51,103 nt of DNA, taken from NCBI GenBank assembly GCA_018436095.1, contig JAHDMJ010000016.1:1-51103 (forward strand). Reading direction: 5' to 3'. Under the pieces are notes generated by a model that saw nothing but the letters and a program-made list of their open reading frames with translations, made no database searches and was not told the origin of the DNA. This document shows, one piece after another, positions 8,194 to 15,409 of the stretch (the stretch's first letter is position 1; each line of letters opens with the position of its first letter). The translations under genes were made by a program, and so were the position numbers. Origin of the DNA: Clostridia bacterium. Its GTDB lineage: Bacteria; Bacillota; Peptococcia; DRI-13; UBA5745.

Positions 8194-9195
8194 ATGATTT
8201 ATGCACCCAGTAACAGCAAGGATCCTTATTATAATCTTGCTTTTGAAGAGTATTTGTTCCAGCAGGCGGCGCCGGGAGAAACGTATTTTAGTCTATGGCA
8301 GAATGACAACGCCATCGTTATCGGTAAAAATCAGAACCCTTATAATGAGATTGACGCCGATTTCGTCAAAGAAAATGAGATTACGGTTGTACGGCGGATT
8401 ACCGGCGGCGGCGCCGTCTACCACGATTTGGGCAATGTAAATTTTACTTTCATTGCCCCGGTGGAGGATCAGTCGGCTTTCGACTTCGCCAAATTCACGG
8501 AGCCGGTGATTGCTGCTTTGAGAAGTTTAGGGCTGTCTGCTGAAAACCAGGGCCGCAACGATATTGCTATTGACGGGGCTAAAATCTCCGGCAATGCTCA
8601 GCATGTGTCCGGAGGCAGGCTGCTGCACCATGGCACGCTGCTGTTTGATTCCAATTTGGAAATGCTGGGTAAATGCCTGACGGCTTTGCCGGAGAAACTG
8701 GCGGCTAAAGGCATTACCTCCATTAGGAGCCGGGTAACCAACATCAGAAAGCTTCTGCAGCCGGGCAGTGACCTGGAGGTGGAGGCGTTTATAGACAGGC
8801 TGAGGGAATTTGTTTTCAGTCTCAATCCCGGCTGTACCGGCTGGAGTCCTTCTGAGGCAGACCTGGAGGCGATCAGAACCCTGCGCAACAACAAGTATGC
8901 CACTTGGGCCTGGAACTACGGCTCTTCACCAGTGGGAGATACCGTTTATAGCCGCCGTTTTGAAGGCTGCGGCACCATCACCTTGCGCCTGGCCATCGCT
9001 GCCGGCCGGATTGCTCAGTGCAGCATTTCCGGGGACTTTTTCGGCTCCGGCCAGGCCGCCGATATTGAGGAGCTGCTTACCGGCGTCAAAAACGAGCCTG
9101 AGGCTGTAGCGGAAGCCTTGAAGGACATAAAATTAGCCCATTATTTTTATGGGCTGGAAAAAACAGATTTTATTAAGCTTTTTGAAGGCGTCTGA
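8194..9195 (+). CDS. lplA: Lipoate-protein ligase A
   Basis: About 333 aa. It activates lipoate with ATP and attaches it to the lysine of lipoyl domains, here most likely GcvH. The catalytic-domain signature RRITGGGAVYHDLGNVNFTF (about residues 70-89) and the GAKISGNAQ lysine loop are present. The C-terminal accessory domain (about 245-333) is complete. TTG (8191) and ATG (8194) are both in frame; the ATG gives the family-typical N-terminus (MIYAPSNSKDPYYNLAFEEYL). It is last in the gcv operon, so the operon supplies both the apo-protein and its modification. Confidence 0.93.
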   Translation: MIYAPSNSKDPYYNLAFEEYLFQQAAPGETYFSLWQNDNAIVIGKNQNPYNEIDADFVKENEITVVRRITGGGAVYHDLGNVNFTFIAPVEDQSAFDFAKFTEPVIAALRSLGLSAENQGRNDIAIDGAKISGNAQHVSGGRLLHHGTLLFDSNLEMLGKCLTALPEKLAAKGITSIRSRVTNIRKLLQPGSDLEVEAFIDRLREFVFSLNPGCTGWSPSEADLEAIRTLRNNKYATWAWNYGSSPVGDTVYSRRFEGCGTITLRLAIAAGRIAQCSISGDFFGSGQAADIEELLTGVKNEPEAVAEALKDIKLAHYFYGLEKTDFIKLFEGV

Positions 9196-9208
9196 TTGAC
9201 GCCTTCAA
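9182..9208 (+). terminator. Hairpin at the end of the gcv-lplA operon
   Basis: TTGAAGGCGTC and GACGCCTTCAA form a perfect 11-bp stem with a 5-nt loop spanning the lplA stop codon. No T-run follows, so it may be a weak terminator or a 3'-end stabilising structure. Confidence 0.5.
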
Positions 9209-9218
9209 GCATGCCCTT

Positions 9219-9270
9219 TGATGCATTATTGATGCATTACTGATGCATTACTGATGTATTATTAATGCAT
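9219..9270. repeat. 11-bp tandem repeats (TGATGCATTAC)
   Basis: Four consecutive 11-bp units start at 9219, 9230, 9241 and 9252, with a partial fifth (TAATGCAT) at 9263. The palindrome ATGCAT recurs every 11 bp, about one helical turn. It lies 30-80 bp upstream of the secreted protease gene, where a phased protein-binding array or a slippage tract would be plausible. Confidence 0.8.
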
Positions 9271-9301
9271 ATATCGACATCTAATCGAAGGGACGGCTTC
9301 T

Positions 9302-10411
9302 ATGGCTAAAGAATCCAAAAAGCATGCCGCCGGAAATAGGGCTTTATGGGCTTTGCTTCTGGTCTTTTGCTGCCAGGTCTTTGTTTTTGGCGGCCAGGCG
9401 CCGGCTTTAGCGGCAGCGCAGAATGAGGATATTCGTATTTTGGTTGACGGTGTTTTGATGGCCAGCCAGGACCGGCCTTTAGTAGAAAATGGCCGGGTTT
9501 TGATTCCGTTGCGGGCGGTCACCGAGTATTTAGAGGGTAAGGTTAACTGGTATCCGGACGAACAGCAGGTCATTGGTTTTCGGGGGACTTACGGCTTTGA
9601 TCTGATTCTGGGTTCTGCCGCGGCCAATTTAAGCAACGGCAAAACCTACCCTTTGGATGTGCCGGCCAGAAGTATTGGCGGCCGTACTTATGTGCCTCTG
9701 CGCTTTGCCTCCGAGGCCCTGGGCTGCCAGGTGTCCTGGGATAGCTTGCAAAGGACGGTAACCATTGAAACCGCGGCCTTAAACCCGGAAGAGGATATAA
9801 AGGCTTTAGCTTTACCCGTGGTTTTGCAGGTAACCACTGATAAAAAAAGCGGCAGCGGTTTCTTCTTTTCCAAAGATGGGCAGGTTATTACCAATGCTCA
9901 TGTTGTGAAAGATGCGGCCTGGATTAAAGTGAAGGACAGCCAGGGCATTGAATATACGGCTGAACTTATGGTGGAAGATCATGTGTTGGATCTGGCCAAG
10001 CTGCGGGTGCTGAAAGCCCCCGGTACCGTTTTTCCGGTATTTCGCTATATGGATGACTTTTCCGGCCTTGCTGCCGGTGAGCCGGTTTTTGTTCTAGGAA
10101 GTCCAGGAAGTCCAGGAAGTCCGGCTGGAGAAGGGGCTTCCCTGGGAGCTGCGGCAGGCGAAAGGGCTTCCTTGGCGGCAGGAGTGATCAGCGCCATGGA
10201 GGCGGCAACAGAAGCCCCGGCGGTTCGGCAGCCGGGAGAGATCAATAAATACCGGGTGACGGCAGCAATTACCGCCGCCAATAGCGGCGGCCCTATGGTA
10301 AAAGAAAACGGCGCTGTCATTGGTATTAATTGCTTTAGGGGAGAAGCAGGAGCGGAGATGGCTTATGCCATCCCTATTGAATACGTTTTTACCATGAGGA
10401 ACCGGCAGTAA
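9302..10411 (+). CDS. Secreted protein: copper-amine-oxidase N-like domain plus trypsin-like serine protease
   Basis: 369 aa. A basic N-terminus and hydrophobic stretch (about residues 15-40, ending ALAAAQ) form a signal peptide. Residues about 45-160 match the copper amine oxidase N-like domain common in Firmicute envelope proteins (VLIPLRAVTEYLEGKVNWY, TYVPLRFASEALGC). Residues about 175-369 are a trypsin-like fold: catalytic His in VITNAHVVKDA, Asp in HVLDLAKLRV and Ser in AANSGGPMV, so the triad looks complete. There is no PDZ domain. A low-complexity insert of GSP triplets and Ala/Gly/Glu (about 262-297) interrupts the protease between Asp and Ser. Substrate unknown; envelope protein quality control is a guess. 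A terminator follows. Confidence 0.8.
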   Translation: MAKESKKHAAGNRALWALLLVFCCQVFVFGGQAPALAAAQNEDIRILVDGVLMASQDRPLVENGRVLIPLRAVTEYLEGKVNWYPDEQQVIGFRGTYGFDLILGSAAANLSNGKTYPLDVPARSIGGRTYVPLRFASEALGCQVSWDSLQRTVTIETAALNPEEDIKALALPVVLQVTTDKKSGSGFFFSKDGQVITNAHVVKDAAWIKVKDSQGIEYTAELMVEDHVLDLAKLRVLKAPGTVFPVFRYMDDFSGLAAGEPVFVLGSPGSPGSPAGEGASLGAAAGERASLAAGVISAMEAATEAPAVRQPGEINKYRVTAAITAANSGGPMVKENGAVIGINCFRGEAGAEMAYAIPIEYVFTMRNRQ

Positions 10412-10503
10412 AGAAGGTTTGTATAAGGGCCGGCAGGATGGCAATACCGTCCTTCAGCATTTTTATCTTGAAGTATAAAAAAGGGATAAGTTGCTATTAT
10501 GAG

Positions 10504-10541
10504 AATACAGAAGGCTTTACATCAGCCTTCTGTATTTTTTT
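10504..10541. terminator. Bidirectional intrinsic terminator between the protease and yitT genes
   Basis: AATACAGAAGGCT (10504-10516) pairs perfectly with AGCCTTCTGTATT (10524-10536) around a 7-nt loop and is followed by a T-run. It separates two convergent genes and overlaps the yitT stop. Confidence 0.9.
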
Positions 10542-11400
10542 ACTCATCTATGCTTTTGAAGCCTTCGCCCAGGATTTCGCCGGCGTCCAAAACCACCATG
10601 AAAGCCCTGGGGTCCACTTGGTGAATGATGCGCTTCAGCTCATAATATTGACTTTTGCGCACTGCCGACAGTAAAACCGGACGGTCTATTTCCGTAAAGC
10701 TGCCCCTGCCTTCCAGTATGGTACAGCCCCGGCCCAGATGCTGATGAATCAGGGCGGGCAATTCCGCATGGCGTTCGGAGATGATCATCAGGACTTTGCC
10801 TACATCCAGGCCGTAAAGGATGCCGTCTACCATACGGGAGGATGCAAAGATACAGATCAGGGCGTACAAGGCACTGTCCAGATTGCGGTAAACAATGGCG
10901 GCGCAAATAAGGACGCAGCCGTCAAAAATCAGCATCAGCTTGCCGATGGAGATGCCGGGAGCCTTCTTTTGCGCCAGCCTGACGACAATATCGGAGCCGC
11001 CGGTGGTGGAAGACCGCATGAAGACTAAGCCCAGGCCCAGGCCGCTGAGGACGCCGCCATAAAGGACCACCAAAATCATTTCTCCATGATAGGGCGGTAT
11101 ATAAGCCTCTATAAAAGAAAGAACCGCCGTGAAAATGACTACGCTTTTAAGGGTTTTTACAGTGAAGCTCCTGCCTAAAAATAAGAAGGCCAAAATAAGC
11201 AGGGGCACATTGATGGCGAAGTTTAAAACAGAAATAGGCAATCCTGTCAAGTGATTGATGAGGATGGAGATGCCGGTAACGCCACCGGGGGCAATATTAT
11301 TCGGCGCATTGAAAATCTGGATGCCGATGGCTAAAAATGCACTGCCTGCAATATCAAAAAGGATATCGATCACTATTTCTTTTACGGTATGCCAATTCAC
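10540..11400 (-). CDS. YitT family membrane protein
   Basis: 286-aa integral membrane protein with a cytosolic C-terminal domain. The N-terminal two thirds hold about five to six hydrophobic segments, including GSAFLAIGIQIFNAPNNIAPGG, the typical YitT opening (NIAPGGVTGIS), and RSSTTGGSDIVVRL. The C-terminal 80 residues form the DUF2179 domain (ending VLDAGEILGEGFKSI). Family function is unknown, though distant similarity to transporters has been noted. Transcribed convergently with the upstream protease and alone on its strand. ATG at 11400 has AGGGATAAGG upstream. Confidence 0.85.
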   Translation of the reverse strand: MNWHTVKEIVIDILFDIAGSAFLAIGIQIFNAPNNIAPGGVTGISILINHLTGLPISVLNFAINVPLLILAFLFLGRSFTVKTLKSVVIFTAVLSFIEAYIPPYHGEMILVVLYGGVLSGLGLGLVFMRSSTTGGSDIVVRLAQKKAPGISIGKLMLIFDGCVLICAAIVYRNLDSALYALICIFASSRMVDGILYGLDVGKVLMIISERHAELPALIHQHLGRGCTILEGRGSFTEIDRPVLLSAVRKSQYYELKRIIHQVDPRAFMVVLDAGEILGEGFKSIDE

Positions 11401-11556
11401 TTTCCTTATCCCTCCTGCGCTGGTAGTTTTCCCTATATAAGGTTATCATATGCTCTGAACCGGAAAAGTGCAAGGTTAAAACCGTCAGGACTTGTTCATG
11501 AAAAAAGGTGGCGGACAGCAAGTTTTTGCCGGAATCAGATGTTAGATGAAGCAAAC

Positions 11557-11705
11557 TGCACAAAAAACGAGGCTGTGTGCAATAATTAGTAATCATTACG
11601 GCTTCAAAAGGTGCTTTTTGAGTAATTATGTGCATGATCTTGGCTATTCCGCATTTTTATAGAGAAATTTGAATAAAGTTTCTGCACAACCTCAAATTTT
11701 GAGCA
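11557..11705. repeat. Inverted-repeat element, copy A (about 149 bp)
   Basis: The left end (11557-11581) begins TGCACAAAAAACGAGG and the right end (11683-11705) reads TGCACAACCTCAAATTTTGA and on. The right end is close to the reverse complement of the element ends. A second copy with the same organisation lies at 18819-18978, and the interiors share short stretches (CGGCTTCAA/GGCCTTCAAG near the left, TTGAA...TAA.G near the right). No transposase is encoded. It could be a MITE-like mobile repeat or a structured intergenic element. Confidence 0.6.
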
Positions 11706-11719
11706 ATTTTGAGCAACTG

Positions 11720-11780
11720 GAGCAACTGGCCTTTTGAGCAACTGGCCTTTTGAGCAACTGGCCTTTTGAGCAACTGAGCG
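11720..11780. repeat. 16-bp tandem repeats (GAGCAACTGGCCTTTT)
   Basis: Units start at 11736, 11752 and 11768 (partial), with a variant at 11720, directly adjoining the right end of inverted-repeat copy A. Apparently replication-slippage growth from the GAGCA motif at the element end. No coding function is supported. Confidence 0.75.
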
Positions 11781-11857
11781 CCTGGCTTCTTTGTCCATCT
11801 AGCTCATACTTATTTTCTTTTTTCATGAGCACGCTCTGCTAAATCCGTTCCCCGGAC

Positions 11858-11886
11858 TTGAAAGTACAGGCATAAAACTATATAAT
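11858..11886 (+). promoter_or_regulatory. Promoter P1 in the leader region before the paaK-like operon
   Basis: TTGAAA (11858-11863), 17-bp spacer, TATAAT (11881-11886), then GAGGCAAA. The AATGAGGCAAA overlapping the -10 has a perfect inverted copy (TTTGCCTCATT) at 11943-11953 and a direct copy at promoter P2 (12040-12050). These three boxes may be binding sites for one regulator. Confidence 0.65.
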
Positions 11887-11892
11887 GAGGCA

Positions 11893-12030
11893 AAATATAG
11901 CCCGTCTCCGTTACGTTTTAGTGTAAGCAGTCATCACAATCCTTTGCCTCATTGAAACGCACAGAGGGAAGAAACATTTTTTGAATTGCGATGTTTCTTA
12001 GGAAAAATTTCTACACTCGAAATTTTTCTG
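11893..12030 (+). ncRNA. Candidate small structured RNA or upstream leader from P1
   Basis: RNA initiated at P1 would contain two perfect hairpins: AAGAAACAT (11969-11977) with ATGTTTCTT (11991-11999), and GAAAAATTTC (12002-12011) with GAAATTTTTC (12019-12028). No open reading frame of note is present. The second hairpin is U-rich on its 3' side and could act as a weak terminator, giving an RNA of about 135 nt, or the RNA may run on into the downstream attenuator. No known family was recognised. Confidence 0.35.
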
Positions 12031-12045
12031 CGGATGCGTTATAAT
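12017..12045 (+). promoter_or_regulatory. Promoter P2 of the paaK-like operon
   Basis: TCGAAA (12017-12022), 17-bp spacer, TATAAT (12040-12045) followed by GAGGCAG, the same box as at P1. The start point would be near 12052, giving a leader of about 100 nt before the ATG at 12154. Confidence 0.6.
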
Positions 12046-12068
12046 GAGGCAGTAGCATGGTAGTCTGG

Positions 12069-12133
12069 TAGGGCAATGAATGTTCCCTTGCCTATGGCTT
12101 CTGTGCGTAAATCAGGCCATAGGTTTATTTTTT
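12069..12133 (+). terminator. Attenuator with mutually exclusive antiterminator upstream of the paaK-like gene
   Basis: CCTATGGC (12091-12098) pairs perfectly with GCCATAGG (12116-12123), followed by TTTATTTTTT: an intrinsic terminator ending 20 nt before the start codon. An alternative stem pairs TAGGGCAA (12069-12076) with TTGCCTA (12088-12094), which consumes the 5' arm of the terminator. This is the geometry of a riboswitch or protein-controlled attenuator. No known aptamer consensus was recognised in the roughly 40 nt ahead of it. Confidence 0.7.
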
Positions 12134-12153
12134 GTCAAAGGGGATGAATAGAA

Positions 12154-13455
12154 ATGATATGGAATAAAGAAAGGGAATGCATGGAGCGGCCGGCTATGGA
12201 GGCTTTGCAGCTACAGAGGCTCCAAGAGACAGTGGCCAGGGTTTACCGGCAGGTCCCTTTTTACCGTAAAGCTTTGGAGGAAAAAGGCTTGCGCCCTGAG
12301 GACATCAAGACTTTGGCGGATGTAAGCAAGCTGCCTTTTACGACGAAGCAGGATCTGCGGGATAATTATCCTTACGGGCTCTTTGCCCTGCCCCTTAAAG
12401 ATGTAGTACGGTTGCACGGTTCTTCCGGCACTACGGGCAAGCCTATTGTAGTGGGCTATAGCCGGCAGGATCTGGATGACTGGTCTGAACTTTTGGCTAG
12501 AGTCATTACCCAGGCCACGGTGGGCCCGGAGGACGTGACGCAAATTGCTTTCGGCTACGGTCTTTTTACCGGGGGCTTCGGCCTCCATTACGGTATGGAA
12601 AAAGTAGGGTCCACAGTGGTGCCTATGTCTTCCGGCAATTCAGAAAAGCAGATCATGTTGATGCAGGATTTTGGCACTACCGCTTTGGTATCTACCCCCA
12701 GCTATGCTCTTCATTTGGTAGAAGTGGCTCAAAAAATGGGCATTGATCCCAAAAAGGATCTTAGCCTTCGGGTGGGACTTTTCGGTGGCGAGCCTTGCAG
12801 CCAGGGTATGGAAGCTGCCCTGCAGGAGCTTTGGGGTATTCGGGTTACGGATAATTATGGTCTGACGGAAGTAGGGGGGCCCGGTGTTTCCGGTGACTGC
12901 GGCCTGGGTGAGGGTCAGCATATCAGCGAAGACTTTTATCTGGCGGAGATTATCGATCCCGATACTTGTGAGGTTTTACCTTATGGCGAAGAAGGGGAGC
13001 TGGTCATCACCACCCTGAGAAAAGAAGCCTGCCCCGTACTGCGTTACCGGACCAGGGATATTACCCGGCTGATGCCAGAGCCCTGCTCTTGCGGACGCAC
13101 CACTTTGCGGATGAAAAAAATCCGGGGCCGCAGCGACGATATGCTGATCATTAAAGGCGTCAACGTTTTCCCCTCCCAGATTGAAGTTGTGCTGGCGGAG
13201 GTGGCAGCCGTCGCTATGCATTACCAGATGGTAGTGACGAAAGAAGGCTACAGCGATGCCTTGGAGATTAAGGTGGAATTGGAACCTGCCTATTTTACCG
13301 ACGATTGGCGGCAATTGAAGGAAATCGAGAAAAATATTCTGCGGGTATTAAAGCGGGTAGTCGGTATTGAATGCAAAATCACCCTGGTATCTCCTCAATC
13401 TTTGGAGCGTACAGCCGGCAAAGCCAAGCGGGTGCTGGATTTACGCAACAACTGA
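12154..13455 (+). CDS. Phenylacetate-CoA ligase family (adenylate-forming acyl-CoA ligase)
   Basis: 433 aa, the usual PaaK length. It activates an aryl or related carboxylic acid with ATP and CoA. The P-loop is LHGSSGTTGKPIVVGYS (about residues 87-103), the A5 motif is DNYGLTEVGGPG, and the C-terminal subdomain has the YRTRDITRL hinge region and GRSDDMLIIKGVNVFPSQIE. A catalytic lysine fits near the C-terminus (TAGKAKRVLD). In anaerobes such enzymes often pair with indolepyruvate ferredoxin oxidoreductase in aromatic amino-acid use; no IOR genes are visible here, so the substrate is uncertain. It is preceded by an attenuated leader and followed within 70 bp by the AICAR transformylase gene. 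AAAGGGGATG is the ribosome site. Confidence 0.85.
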   Translation: MIWNKERECMERPAMEALQLQRLQETVARVYRQVPFYRKALEEKGLRPEDIKTLADVSKLPFTTKQDLRDNYPYGLFALPLKDVVRLHGSSGTTGKPIVVGYSRQDLDDWSELLARVITQATVGPEDVTQIAFGYGLFTGGFGLHYGMEKVGSTVVPMSSGNSEKQIMLMQDFGTTALVSTPSYALHLVEVAQKMGIDPKKDLSLRVGLFGGEPCSQGMEAALQELWGIRVTDNYGLTEVGGPGVSGDCGLGEGQHISEDFYLAEIIDPDTCEVLPYGEEGELVITTLRKEACPVLRYRTRDITRLMPEPCSCGRTTLRMKKIRGRSDDMLIIKGVNVFPSQIEVVLAEVAAVAMHYQMVVTKEGYSDALEIKVELEPAYFTDDWRQLKEIEKNILRVLKRVVGIECKITLVSPQSLERTAGKAKRVLDLRNN

Positions 13456-13521
13456 CAAACCACGGTGATTGGAAATGATGCTATCCTTAGATACTTAGCA
13501 CGCAGATGTAGGAGGTTCTTT

Positions 13522-14694
13522 ATGGACGAATTGGTATTGAAATACGGCTGCAATCCACATCAAAAACCGGCCCGGATTTTCCGGGAGGAAGGCCCTTTGC
13601 CTATAGAGGTACTAAACGGTAAGCCCGGCTATATCAATTTGCTGGATGCCTTCAACGGCTGGCAATTGGTTAAAGAGTTAAAAGAGGCCACGGGTTTGCC
13701 GGCTGCCACCTCTTTCAAGCATGTAAGTCCCGCCGGCGCCGCCGTTGGACTGCCGCTGGATGATGTGCTGCGCCAAATCTACCGTGTAGAAGAGTGCCGG
13801 CTTTCACCTTTGGCCAATGCTTATGCCCGGGCCAGAGGCGCGGACCGGATGTCTTCTTTCGGCGATTTTATCGCCTTGTCCGATGTTTGCGACGAGGAGA
13901 CGGCAGCTTTGATCGCCCGGGAGGTTTCCGACGGCGTTATCGCGCCCGGTTATGATGAAAAGGCTCTGACCATACTTAAAAGCAAACGCAAAGGCAGCTA
14001 TACCATTATCCGTATCGATCCGGCTTATGTGCCTAAAGACCTGGAAAGAAAGACGGTTTACGGCATCGAATTTGAGCAGGGGCGCAATGATTTGCTTATT
14101 GATCCCAGCGTTTTGACGAATATTCCTACGGTCAAAAAAGATATTCCCGAAAGCAAAATAAAGGATTTACTCATCGCCTTGATTACGTTAAAATATACCC
14201 AGTCCAATTCTGTTTGCTATGTTAAGGATGGACAAGCCATTGGCATCGGCGCCGGCCAGCAGTCCAGAATCCACTGCACCCGCCTGGCGGGGGATAAGGC
14301 GGACCGCTGGTATCTGCGGCAGCATCCTCAGGTGCTGGCCTTGCCTTTTCGTCCTGACTTGGGCCGGCCGGAACGGGATAATGCTACGGACGTCTATTTG
14401 TCCGGCGATGCCCAAGAGGTGTTGGCCCCCGGCCGCTGGGAGCAGTACTTCAGCCGGCAGCCGGAAGCGCTGACTGCGGCTGCTAAAGCAGCCTGGCTGG
14501 CAGGGTTGACGGGTGTGGCTTTAGGTTCCGATGCTTTCTTCCCCTTTGAAGACAACATTCAGCGGGCAGCGGGCAGCGGCGTCAGCTATATTGCCCAACC
14601 CGGCGGTTCTATCCGGGATCAGCAGGTTATTGCTGCCTGCGACAGCTGCGGTATGGTAATGGCTTTCACCGGCATCCGGCTATTCCACCATTAA
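13522..14694 (+). CDS. Stand-alone AICAR formyltransferase (C-terminal part of PurH)
   Basis: 390 aa. It transfers a formyl group from 10-formyl-THF to AICAR in the penultimate step of IMP synthesis. It begins LVLKYGCNPHQKPARIF, the characteristic entry of the AICARFT domain, and carries the catalytic Lys-His in SFKHVSPAGAA, then RGADRMSSFGDFIA, and ends in AQPGGSIRDQQVIAACD. GTAGGAGG just before the ATG at 13522 decides the start; the longer reading frame from 13465 lacks support. Bifunctional PurH is split here: the cyclohydrolase half is at 21447 in the pur cluster. Free-standing enzymes of this kind occur in various Firmicutes. The operon context with a permease for nucleobases fits purine metabolism. 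Confidence 0.9.
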   Translation: MDELVLKYGCNPHQKPARIFREEGPLPIEVLNGKPGYINLLDAFNGWQLVKELKEATGLPAATSFKHVSPAGAAVGLPLDDVLRQIYRVEECRLSPLANAYARARGADRMSSFGDFIALSDVCDEETAALIAREVSDGVIAPGYDEKALTILKSKRKGSYTIIRIDPAYVPKDLERKTVYGIEFEQGRNDLLIDPSVLTNIPTVKKDIPESKIKDLLIALITLKYTQSNSVCYVKDGQAIGIGAGQQSRIHCTRLAGDKADRWYLRQHPQVLALPFRPDLGRPERDNATDVYLSGDAQEVLAPGRWEQYFSRQPEALTAAAKAAWLAGLTGVALGSDAFFPFEDNIQRAAGSGVSYIAQPGGSIRDQQVIAACDSCGMVMAFTGIRLFHH

Positions 14695-14759
14695 AGATTA
14701 AGCGGAAGCAGAAGAGAAAGCAAAAGCGGCAAAAATCAGGCTGCAAGGAGGCGGAGAGC

Positions 14760-15374
14760 ATGGATGGTCAGCGTCCTGTATGGATTTTTTTGTGGGCCCA
14801 GCGGTATTCACCTATGTCCAATGAAGAGAGGCTGTTGGCTTGTGCCCAGGCTTATGCGGAAGGTACAAACATGACGGACATGCCGGATTTTCTTCATTTG
14901 GAGCAGCCGGCTATTCTCCGGCATCAAAAGGGAAAGCCTTATTTTGCGGCGGCGCCGGGTTTACATTTTTCCCTTTCCCATAGCGGCGATTATGCTGCCT
15001 GCGCTTTTTATGAGCAGCCTGTAGGTTTGGATCTGCAGGTCCATAGCCGCTGCAATAAGGCTGCCATTGCCCGGCGTTTTTTTCATCCCCGGGAGTACGC
15101 CTATTTGGAAGCGGAAAGCTTTGAGTCTTTTTTTGCGGTATGGGCGGCCAAGGAAAGCTATGTAAAATACACAGGCACCGGTATTGCCGGCGGCCTCAAC
15201 CGGTTTTCTGTGGTGGATGGCAATGGGCTGAGAAGTAAAATGGCTGATGTGGAATTCTGCCACTGGGAACTGACGGAATGCAGCATGTCTTTGTGTGCCG
15301 GAGCTTTGCCCGGAATAAAGCTGGTGGACCTCAGGATTAATGGCGGTAATAGCGGTGCGGTCATTAACGGCTAA
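14760..15374 (+). CDS. 4'-phosphopantetheinyl transferase, Sfp type
   Basis: 204 aa. Transfers phosphopantetheine from CoA to carrier proteins. The family motifs are in order: GKPYF...LHFSLSHSGDYAACAF (about residues 59-83), the Mg-binding VGLDLQ (about 88), and FFAVWAAKESYVKYTGTGI (about 123-141). The middle motif reads GLDLQ rather than the common G(V/I)D(I/V)E; the second acidic metal ligand is replaced by Gln, a known variation in some Sfp members. No polyketide or NRPS genes are nearby, so it may serve fatty-acid ACP. AAGGAGG lies close upstream. Confidence 0.85.
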   Translation: MDGQRPVWIFLWAQRYSPMSNEERLLACAQAYAEGTNMTDMPDFLHLEQPAILRHQKGKPYFAAAPGLHFSLSHSGDYAACAFYEQPVGLDLQVHSRCNKAAIARRFFHPREYAYLEAESFESFFAVWAAKESYVKYTGTGIAGGLNRFSVVDGNGLRSKMADVEFCHWELTECSMSLCAGALPGIKLVDLRINGGNSGAVING

Positions 15375-15409
15375 ACCGTAATTAAAAAAAGAATAATGGA
15401 GGGATTTGT

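Noticed and set aside
11604-11798. 64-codon minus-strand ORF with SKGQLLKRPVAP repeats
   Set aside because: It is the translation of the 16-bp tandem repeats and has no ribosome site or family match.
11897-11953. AATGAGGCAAA/TTTGCCTCATT as an RNA stem
   Set aside because: The left arm overlaps the P1 -10 box and would not be transcribed from P1, so a DNA operator role is more likely.
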